DNA from: Amycolatopsis methanolica 239 | Lineage (GTDB): Bacteria > Actinomycetota > Actinomycetes > Mycobacteriales > Pseudonocardiaceae | Direction of reading: 5' to 3' | Assembly (NCBI RefSeq): GCF_000739085.1 | Contig: NZ_CP009110.1 | Location: 1,674,001 to 1,738,000 of the forward strand | Length of the DNA stretch: 64,000 nt | Shown: one piece after another, positions 43,634 through 51,369 of the stretch | Position numbering within the stretch: position 1 is the first letter of the stretch | Layout of the letters: each line of letters opens with the position of its first letter | Program-made: the position numbers and the translations under genes | The notes under the pieces: generated by a model | Database searches by the model: none | The model's input: only the letters and a program-made list of their open reading frames with translations | Told to the model about the DNA's origin: nothing

Positions 43634-43945
43634 CAAGCCCCACGAGTAGAGCATCGGCACACAAGTTGCTCCGGGCACGCAGCCCGTTGAGCCAGGGACG
43701 CGCCAGCGTTGAGCATGAACCTGCCGGGCGATCTTCAGTGCCGCGCTCGCCAGGGCTGGGGTGCGAACCGCCGGGTCGCGCCTCAACTCGTGGGCGAAGA
43801 CCTTCAGCGGTGACCCGCGGGCGCGCCGTGTGCCCGCGACGCGCCCGCGGGCGGGAACCGCGGGGAGCGGATCCCGGACCGCCGCCAGCCCGGACTCACG
43901 TCCCCAGGAGCGGGCGAACGGCGATCTCGTCTGCGGCGACCCGGC
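43634..43945. other. Gene-free gap after GH2, possible gene remnant
   Basis: No gene is supported in these 312 bases. On the minus strand a stretch at about 43680-43830 reads like real protein (LKVFAHELRRDPAVRTPALA followed by SAALKIARQVHAQ) but has no good start and runs into GH2 antisense. It may be a decayed gene fragment. Several GC-rich inverted repeats are present. Confidence 0.35.
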
Positions 43946-44326
43946 CTAGTTGTCCCAGATCTGGATGGCCCGCACGACGAACGGCGCGTGCGGCACGAAT
44001 GTCCCGCCACCCGGGTATGTGGTGAAATCGCCTTCCGTGGAGCAGTCCTCGCCCTGGTACACCGTCACGTCGCGGTCCAGCCGGTTCCCGAACGACCGCG
44101 CGTCACCGCTGAGCGGAATGCATTCCCCGGGATTGGCCGTGCGGAGGTCGAGGAACTGCACCGACCCGCCGTAGAACTCCTCGGACCACGCGCAGAACTC
44201 GCCCTGCTCGCAGCCATACCCGGCCGGTGGCGCGGTCTCCGCCTCGGCGATGCCGCCCGCGGTCAGCAGTCCCAGCGCGGCCAGCACGAGCGCCTTCGGC
44301 AGATACGCGCGAAAATTCCCGAACAT
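43946..44326 (-). CDS. Secreted peptidase-inhibitor I36-like protein
   Basis: A 126-residue exported protein. Signal peptide residues 1-29 (KALVLAALGLLTAGGIAEA, cut after Ala-Glu-Ala) precede a ~95-residue beta-gamma-crystallin-like domain with four cysteines: GCEQGEFCAWSEEFYGGSVQ with Cys39 and Cys45, G-E-C-I-P and E-D-C-S-T-E-G. This is the pattern of Streptomyces metalloprotease inhibitor-like (I36) proteins. It may inhibit an extracellular protease or be structural. GGGGAGA precedes the ATG. Confidence 0.85.
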   Translation of the reverse strand: MFGNFRAYLPKALVLAALGLLTAGGIAEAETAPPAGYGCEQGEFCAWSEEFYGGSVQFLDLRTANPGECIPLSGDARSFGNRLDRDVTVYQGEDCSTEGDFTTYPGGGTFVPHAPFVVRAIQIWDN

Positions 44327-44421
44327 TTCTCATCTCCCCTGTGAGTCGGTCTCCGCGGTGCGCGGTTCCGGACTCCACAATGGCCGGTGGGAGAAGAGCT
44401 GTCAGCAGGGATTTCTACTTC

Positions 44422-44478
44422 TGTGGATAAGTAGGTTCCGTTAACTCGATCGGGGCCTCGAAAACGCACTTGTCCACA
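44422..44478. promoter_or_regulatory. Inverted pair of DnaA-box-like sites upstream of the I36 gene
   Basis: TGTGGATAA at 44422-44430 (complement of the E. coli-type TTATCCACA) and TTGTCCACA at 44470-44478 face each other, 48 bases apart. They lie in the 191-base gap between the lacI stop and the I36 gene. Confidence 0.5.
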
Positions 44479-44517
44479 GGGCGCAAACTGGTTCTTGCCG
44501 AACGGGCGAAACCTCTG

Positions 44518-45591
44518 CTATTTGGCAGGACCCGTGGAACCACGCACCACCAGTTCGACGTCCAATGTGGTCGCCTTCGGCGCACGCTGCCCGGAGAGCA
44601 GGCGCAGCGCCAGTTCTCCGGCCAGTTGCCCCTTGCGCACCAGGTCCTGCCGCACGGTCGTCAACGGCGGATCCGACCACGCCGCCGGCGGCGTGTCGTC
44701 GAACCCGACGATCGACAGGTCCGCAGGCACCCGGAGACCGCGTTGCCTGGCAACGGCGAGCGCCGCGAGGGCCAGTTCGTCCGACATGCACAGCAGCGCG
44801 GTCGGCTCCCGGTCCAGCAACGCCGCCGCGCCGGGCATCGCCGCCTCCCGCGACAGCCCGGACACCTCCCAGATCGGCACCGCGTCCGGATCGATCCCGG
44901 CCGCCCCCAGGGTCTCCAGATAGCCGGCGAGCCGCTCCCGGTTGTCCAGGAAGCGACTCCGCGCCGCCTCGGCCGCGCTCAACGGACCCCTCCGCGGTTC
45001 GGACAGGCACTGCGCGGACAGGATTGCGAACCGCCGGTGGCCCAGTTCCAGCAGATGCCGGGTCGCGGCCGTCGCGCCGCCGCGGTCGTCCGTGGACACC
45101 CGCGCCGACCCGGGCACGACCGGCTGGTCGATCACCACCAGCGGCAGCCCACGCTGTTTCACCGCCCGCAGCGCCGGTGCGTTGTCCGCCAGCGAGTAGG
45201 CGACCGCGAGGTCAGCCTGCGCCGCCAGGACCCGGTCCGCCCGTGGCCCGCCGTCGTGCCCGCCCGGCAGGAGGAGCAGCGCGTGCCCTTCCGGATCGAC
45301 CCGGCTCGCGAGCGCGTCCAGCGTGATCGACAACGCCGGATCGGAGAACGCCGCCGACAACCCGGTGTCGAGCATGAAGGCGATCGCGCCCGACCGCTGG
45401 GTGGCGAGGCTGCGGGCGGTCGGGTTGGGGCCCGCGTAGCCGAGCCGCTTCGCCGCGCGCAGCACTTCCTCACGCAGGTCGGCCGACAGCTGGTCCGGGC
45501 GGTTGTACGCGTTGGACACCGTCGTCCGCGAAACGCCCACCGCTTCGGCGACGTCGTCGAGCGTCGGGCGGCGCCGACGGGTACCGGTCAT
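44518..45591 (-). CDS. LacI-family transcriptional regulator
   Basis: A 357-residue sugar-type repressor. N-terminal helix-turn-helix and hinge (PTLDDVAEAVGVSRTTVSNA, Y-N-R-P-D-Q-L-S, L-G-Y-A-G-P-N-P-T-A-R-S-L), then the periplasmic-binding-protein-like ligand core with D-D-R-G-G-A-T-A-A-T-R-H-L and S-I-V-G-F-D-D-T-P-P near the C-terminus. It is divergent from an MFS transporter whose promoter contains a LacI operator. TAGACT on the minus strand ends six bases before its ATG, predicting a leaderless transcript. Confidence 0.93.
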   Translation of the reverse strand: MTGTRRRRPTLDDVAEAVGVSRTTVSNAYNRPDQLSADLREEVLRAAKRLGYAGPNPTARSLATQRSGAIAFMLDTGLSAAFSDPALSITLDALASRVDPEGHALLLLPGGHDGGPRADRVLAAQADLAVAYSLADNAPALRAVKQRGLPLVVIDQPVVPGSARVSTDDRGGATAATRHLLELGHRRFAILSAQCLSEPRRGPLSAAEAARSRFLDNRERLAGYLETLGAAGIDPDAVPIWEVSGLSREAAMPGAAALLDREPTALLCMSDELALAALAVARQRGLRVPADLSIVGFDDTPPAAWSDPPLTTVRQDLVRKGQLAGELALRLLSGQRAPKATTLDVELVVRGSTGPAK

Positions 45592-45597
45592 CGCCGC

Positions 45598-45603
45598 AGT
45601 CTA
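45598..45603 (-). promoter_or_regulatory. -10 element of lacI-type gene (leaderless)
   Basis: The minus strand reads TAGACT, fitting TAnnnT, six bases before the regulator ATG at 45591. Confidence 0.5.
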
Positions 45604-45621
45604 GACCGGCCGCCCGCCGGG

Positions 45622-45657
45622 TTGACGTTCTGAAGCGCTTAAGTCATTGTGGGACGG
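45622..45657 (+). promoter_or_regulatory. MFS promoter with LacI operator between -35 and -10
   Basis: TTGACG (45622-45627) and CATTGT (45645-45650) form a promoter with a 17-base spacer. The spacer contains TGAAGCGCTTAA (45631-45642), whose core AAGCGCTT is a perfect palindrome with the central CG expected for LacI-family operators. Transcription would start at or beside the GTG at 45658. A repressor here would block polymerase directly. Confidence 0.7.
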
Positions 45658-46845
45658 GTGATTCGGGTCAGCGATCGGGTAGCGGTGTTCGTCGTCTTCG
45701 CGCTCAACGGCGGGGTTTACGGGTCGTGGGCGCCGCGCGTGCCCGCGCTCGCCGAGCAGGTCGGCGCCAGTCCAGGCGCACTGGGGCTGGCGCTGCTCGG
45801 CGGCACAGCGGGGCTCCTGCTGGCGGCCCCGCTGTCCGGCCGCGTGTCGGAGCGGTGCGGCGCGCGTGCCGTGATGCTCGCCGCGACCCTGCTGTCCTGC
45901 GTCGTGCTGTCGCTGACCGGGCTCGTCGGCTCGGTGGCGTGGCTCGCGGTCGCGTTGTTCGGGCTCGGCTTCGCCAACGGCGGGCTCGACGTGGCGATGA
46001 ACATCGGCGGCGTCAGCGTCGAGCGGCGCACGGGCAAGGCGATCATGCCGGTCTTCCACGCCGGCTTCAGCTTCGGCGGGCTGGTCGCGTCCGCCGCCGC
46101 CGGGCTCGCAGCGGCGCAGCACTGGTCACCCGAGCGGCACTTCCTGGTCGCCGCCATCGTGACAGCCCTCGTGATGCTGGTCGTATACCAGGGCTTGCCG
46201 CGTGCGGTTCCCCGCAGCGAACGGGCCGCCCGGCCGGCGACCACCGCGCCCACCCAGCGGCCAGTGCTGTGGCTGCTGGCCGTGGTGCCGCTGTGTTCCG
46301 CGATGGCCGAAGGCGCCAGCTCGGAGTGGTCCGCGTTGCTGCTGGTCACCGAGCACGGCACGGGCCAGGGCGCCGCCGCGCTCGCCTTCACCGCGTTCTC
46401 GCTCGCCATGGCCGTCACCCGGCTCGGCAGCGCGTGGGTGCAGCGCTGCCTCGGGGCCACCCGGACCCTCGCGATCGGCGCGGTCGTCGCTGCGGCCGGC
46501 CTGCTGGTGGCCGCCCTTGTCCCGGTCGCCGCTCTGGCCTTCGCCGGATTCGTGTTGGCCGGCGCGGGTCTGGCCGCCGCGTTCCCGGTCGCACTGAGCC
46601 TGGCGGGCGAGGCGGGCAAGCGTGCGGACGGCAGCGGCGGGGAGCGCGAGATCGCGTTCGTCACCACTGTCGCCTACACCGGGTTCCTGGCCGGTCCGCC
46701 GCTGATCGGCGGTATCGCACAGGCGACCTCGTTGTCCGCTTCGTTCGTGCTGGTAGCGGTTCTGGCGGCGCTCATCGCGCCTGCCGCGGTGGGCGCGAGT
46801 CGCGCACGTCACCGTGAACGGACCGCTGCCGGACTCCCCGTTTGA
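45658..46845 (+). CDS. MFS transporter of the YbjJ type
   Basis: A 395-residue 12-helix transporter. It starts V-I-R-V-S-D-R-V-A-V-F-V-V-F-A-L-N-G and shows YGSWAPRVPALAEQVGASPG, LFGLGFANGGLDVAMNIGGV and MPVFHAGFSFGGLVASAAAG, all typical of YbjJ-like MFS proteins related to fucose permeases. GTG 45658 is favoured by the promoter; a GTG at 45649 would overlap the -10. Regulated by the divergent LacI protein, so a sugar or sugar-like ligand is likely. The last codons overlap the longer frame of the next gene. Confidence 0.88.
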   Translation: MIRVSDRVAVFVVFALNGGVYGSWAPRVPALAEQVGASPGALGLALLGGTAGLLLAAPLSGRVSERCGARAVMLAATLLSCVVLSLTGLVGSVAWLAVALFGLGFANGGLDVAMNIGGVSVERRTGKAIMPVFHAGFSFGGLVASAAAGLAAAQHWSPERHFLVAAIVTALVMLVVYQGLPRAVPRSERAARPATTAPTQRPVLWLLAVVPLCSAMAEGASSEWSALLLVTEHGTGQGAAALAFTAFSLAMAVTRLGSAWVQRCLGATRTLAIGAVVAAAGLLVAALVPVAALAFAGFVLAGAGLAAAFPVALSLAGEAGKRADGSGGEREIAFVTTVAYTGFLAGPPLIGGIAQATSLSASFVLVAVLAALIAPAAVGASRARHRERTAAGLPV

Positions 46846-46853
46846 GCCGGGCC

Positions 46854-46865
46854 TACCCTCGACGT
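46854..46865 (+). promoter_or_regulatory. -10 element of copD-ctaG gene (leaderless)
   Basis: TACCCT at 46854-46859 fits TAnnnT and ends six bases before GTG 46866. Confidence 0.5.
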
Positions 46866-48875
46866 GTGCCCTCCGAAGTTACCGAGACCGCGACCCGGCG
46901 CCGGGTGAGCGTCCTCCCGCTGCTCCTGGTGTGCGGGTTGCTGGCGGCGGTGGTTGCCGTCGCGCTGCTCGCGCTGTCGGGCGGGGCCACCTACCAGATC
47001 GCCGGCCTGCCAGAGCCGGGCCTCGTGACCCAGTACGGCGTCGGCGTGGTCCGGGTGCTCGCCGACGCGGCCTCCGTCGTATGCGTCGGGTCCCTGCTGC
47101 TCGCGACGTTCCTGGTGCCGCCGCAGAAGTCCGGCGTGCTCGCGCGGGACGGGTACGCGGCGCTGCGCACCGCCGGGATCGCCGCGTGGGTGTGGTTCTT
47201 CGCCGCGCTCGCCTCGGTCCTGTTCACCGCGGCGGACGCGGCGGGCAAGCCGGTCACCGAGCTGTTCTCGCCGCAGGTCCTGCTGGACCTGGTGGACGCG
47301 ATCGAGCAGCCCAAGGCCTGGCTGTGGACGGCGGGCATCGCGCTCGTGCTGGTGCTCGGCTGCCGACTGGCGCTGTCGTGGGGCTGGACCGCGGTGCTGT
47401 TCGGGCTGTCCGTCGCCGGGCTCGTCCCGGTCGCCGTGACCGGCCACTCGGCCAGCGGCGGTTCGCACGACCTCGCCACGAACAGCCTGCTCTACCACCT
47501 GATCGCCGCTTCGCTGTGGGTCGGCGGCCTGGTCGCGCTCCTCGCGCTCGGATGGCGGCGCGGGGAGCACCTGTCGCTCGCGGCGCGCCGCTTCTCCCGG
47601 CTCGCGCTGGTCTGCTGGATCGTGATGGCCGTGTCCGGCGGGGTCAACGCGCTGGTCCGGCTGCCGCTGTCCGACCTGCTCAGCACCGAGTACGGGCTAC
47701 TCGTCGTGGCGAAGGTCGTCGCGTTGCTGGTGCTCGGCGTGTTCGGCCAGCAGCAGCGGACCCGCGGGGTGCGCGCAGTGGTGGACGGACAGGGCGGCGG
47801 GCAGTTGCTGCGGCTGGCCGCGGTCGAGGTCCTGATCATGTTCGTTACGATCGGCATCGCCACCGCGCTCGGCCGCACCCCGCCGCCGCAGGAAGCGGTC
47901 CAGCCGTCGACCACGGAACTGCTCATCGGCTACGACCTGCCCGGCGCGCCAACCTTGCTGCGGCTGCTGTTCGACTGGCGCTTCGACCTCGTCTACGGCA
48001 CGGCGGCGATCGTGCTGGCCGCGCTCTACCTGGCGGGCCTGCGGCGGTTGCGGCGCAAGGGGATCGAATGGCCGGTCGGACGCACTGTGGCGTGGCTGAC
48101 CGGGTGTTTCGTGTTGCTGATCGCCACATCGTCCGGCATCGGGCGCTACTCGCCCGCGATGTTCAGTGTGCACATGGGCAGCCACATGCTCCTGTCGATG
48201 ATCGCGCCGGTGCTGTTCGTGCTGGGCGGCCCGGTGACGCTGGCGCTGCGGGCGCTGCCGGTGGCGGGCCGGGACGCTCCGCCGGGGCCGCGCGAGTGGC
48301 TGCTGGCCGCGGTGCATTCACGGGTGTCCCGCGTGCTCACCCATCCGATCGTCGCGCTGGCCTTGTTCGTCGGTTCGTTCTACGCGCTGTACTTCTCCGG
48401 CCTGTTCGACGCGGCGCTGAACTACCACTGGGCACACCTTCTGATGAACGCCCACTTCCTCCTCGCCGGTTACGTCTTCTACTGGCCGGTGATCGGTGTC
48501 GACCAGGCTCCGCGGCGCCTGCCGCACCTCGGCCGGCTCGGGATGATGTTCGCCGCGATGCCGTTCCACGCCTTCTTCGGCGTGATCCTGATGTCGAAGC
48601 AGACGATCATCGGCGACAACTTCTACCGGGCGCTGCACCTGCCGTGGGTGTCCGACCTGCTCGCGGACCAGCGCCTCGGTGGCGGCATCGCGTGGGCGTC
48701 CGGCGAGGTCCCGGTTCTGCTGGTGCTGATCGCGTTGCTCGTGCAGTGGTCGCGGGCCGACGCGCGTGAGGCGAAGCGGAAGGACCGGCGCGAGGAGGCC
48801 AGCGGCGACCAGGAGCTGGCGGCCTACAACGCGATGCTCAAGCAGATGGCGGACCAGGGTAAGCCGCGCCCGTAG
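46866..48875 (+). CDS. CopD-CtaG fusion: copper handling and cytochrome c oxidase assembly membrane protein
   Basis: A 669-residue protein fusing two families, as in Rv0102. The N-terminal half (~1-330, eight helices) is CopD-like, with H-L-I-A-A-S-L-W-V-G-G-L-V-A-L-L. The C-terminal half (~340-640) is a Caa3_CtaG domain with the conserved Y-S-P-A-M-F-S-V-H-M-G-S-H-M-L-L-S-M, N-A-H-F-L-L-A-G-Y-V-F-Y-W and D-N-F-Y-R-A. Histidines in both halves could carry copper to cytochrome c oxidase. A charged cytoplasmic tail ends it. GTG 46866 is set by the upstream -10 hexamer. Confidence 0.9.
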   Translation: MPSEVTETATRRRVSVLPLLLVCGLLAAVVAVALLALSGGATYQIAGLPEPGLVTQYGVGVVRVLADAASVVCVGSLLLATFLVPPQKSGVLARDGYAALRTAGIAAWVWFFAALASVLFTAADAAGKPVTELFSPQVLLDLVDAIEQPKAWLWTAGIALVLVLGCRLALSWGWTAVLFGLSVAGLVPVAVTGHSASGGSHDLATNSLLYHLIAASLWVGGLVALLALGWRRGEHLSLAARRFSRLALVCWIVMAVSGGVNALVRLPLSDLLSTEYGLLVVAKVVALLVLGVFGQQQRTRGVRAVVDGQGGGQLLRLAAVEVLIMFVTIGIATALGRTPPPQEAVQPSTTELLIGYDLPGAPTLLRLLFDWRFDLVYGTAAIVLAALYLAGLRRLRRKGIEWPVGRTVAWLTGCFVLLIATSSGIGRYSPAMFSVHMGSHMLLSMIAPVLFVLGGPVTLALRALPVAGRDAPPGPREWLLAAVHSRVSRVLTHPIVALALFVGSFYALYFSGLFDAALNYHWAHLLMNAHFLLAGYVFYWPVIGVDQAPRRLPHLGRLGMMFAAMPFHAFFGVILMSKQTIIGDNFYRALHLPWVSDLLADQRLGGGIAWASGEVPVLLVLIALLVQWSRADAREAKRKDRREEASGDQELAAYNAMLKQMADQGKPRP

Positions 48876-48922
48876 CACAGCCCACCGACAATTCCGGGGG
48901 CCTGACCGATCAGCCCGGCGAG

Positions 48923-48950
48923 TTGTCCACACGGCCCGAAACCATCCACA
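48923..48950. promoter_or_regulatory. DnaA-box-like site plus a degenerate second box upstream of ssb
   Basis: TTGTCCACA at 48923-48931 is an exact actinomycete DnaA box; CCATCCACA at 48942-48950 is a two-mismatch copy in the same orientation, 19 bases on. They lie ~95-120 bases before the SSB-fold gene, in a relatively A/T-rich gap. Confidence 0.45.
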
Positions 48951-49044
48951 GATTTCGGCCGTTTTCGCTTTCGTTCTCCCAATCGCTCGTTCCCGGTGCA
49001 CTCTGGTCTCAAGCCGGTGACGACCAGTGAGAAGGAGAGTGGCG

Positions 49045-49542
49045 ATGGCGATCGGGGAGACGATGGTGACCCTGGTGGGCACGGTGACCAGCGACATCAC
49101 GGTCAAGCAGGTGGGGCAGGACCGGCACGAGCTGGCGATCTTCTGGGTGCGCAGCGACGAGCGCCGGTTCGACCGGAACAGACAGGAGTGGGTGCTGGGC
49201 AGGCGGTTCTCGGCGCGGGTGGTGTGCCGCCGCGGGATGGCGGTATCGGCCGCGGACGGGCTGCGCCGGGGCGATCCGGTCGTGGTCAACGGGCGGCTGC
49301 ACACCGGGGATCCGGCCACCGGCGGGTCTCGTGCTCAACTTGAACTCGAGGCTTTCGCGCTCGGGCCCAACCTCGCCCAGTGCGGCGTCTCGCCGAGGCG
49401 GGGCTCGCGGCCCGAACCCGACGTCCCGTCCCAGATCCCGTTGTGGGAGGCTGCCGGGCCCGCCGTCGAAACCCTGCAGGCCGGGCCCGTCGACGCGCCC
49501 GCGCCGGCACTCGCCGGGCCGCGAGGAGGGCAGGGCCCGTGA
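49045..49542 (+). CDS. Single-stranded-DNA-binding (OB-fold) protein, SsbB/Rv2478c-like
   Basis: A 165-residue SSB-fold protein: GETMVTLVGTVTSDITVKQV, HELAIFWVRSDERRFDRNRQ, E-W-V-L-G-R-R-F-S-A-R-V-V-C, L-R-R-G-D-P-V-V-V-N-G-R-L. The ~50-residue C-terminus is Pro/Ala-rich and lacks the acidic D-D-x-P-F tip that SSB uses to recruit partners, as in paralogous SSBs of actinomycetes. GAAGGAGAG precedes ATG 49045. It is followed by ettA and gdh, the same order as Rv2478c-Rv2476c. Confidence 0.85.
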   Translation: MAIGETMVTLVGTVTSDITVKQVGQDRHELAIFWVRSDERRFDRNRQEWVLGRRFSARVVCRRGMAVSAADGLRRGDPVVVNGRLHTGDPATGGSRAQLELEAFALGPNLAQCGVSPRRGSRPEPDVPSQIPLWEAAGPAVETLQAGPVDAPAPALAGPRGGQGP

Positions 49543-49627
49543 CACGCGGAGCGTTCTCCACGGTGACGGGGGGTTGACTGTCCGTCGCGGGATGGTGACC
49601 GGCGTTCGGTCGCGCGTGACACGGCTC

Positions 49628-49640
49628 TACGATCGTGGGC
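49628..49640 (+). promoter_or_regulatory. -10 element of ettA (leaderless)
   Basis: TACGAT at 49628-49633 fits TAnnnT and ends seven bases before ATG 49641, supporting this start over the GTG at 49635. Confidence 0.5.
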
Positions 49641-51317
<1,677 letters not shown>

Positions 51318-51369
51318 GCGGGGAAGCCCCGTGCTAGCACGCTCGAGCCGACACGGAAGCGGAGTCCCC

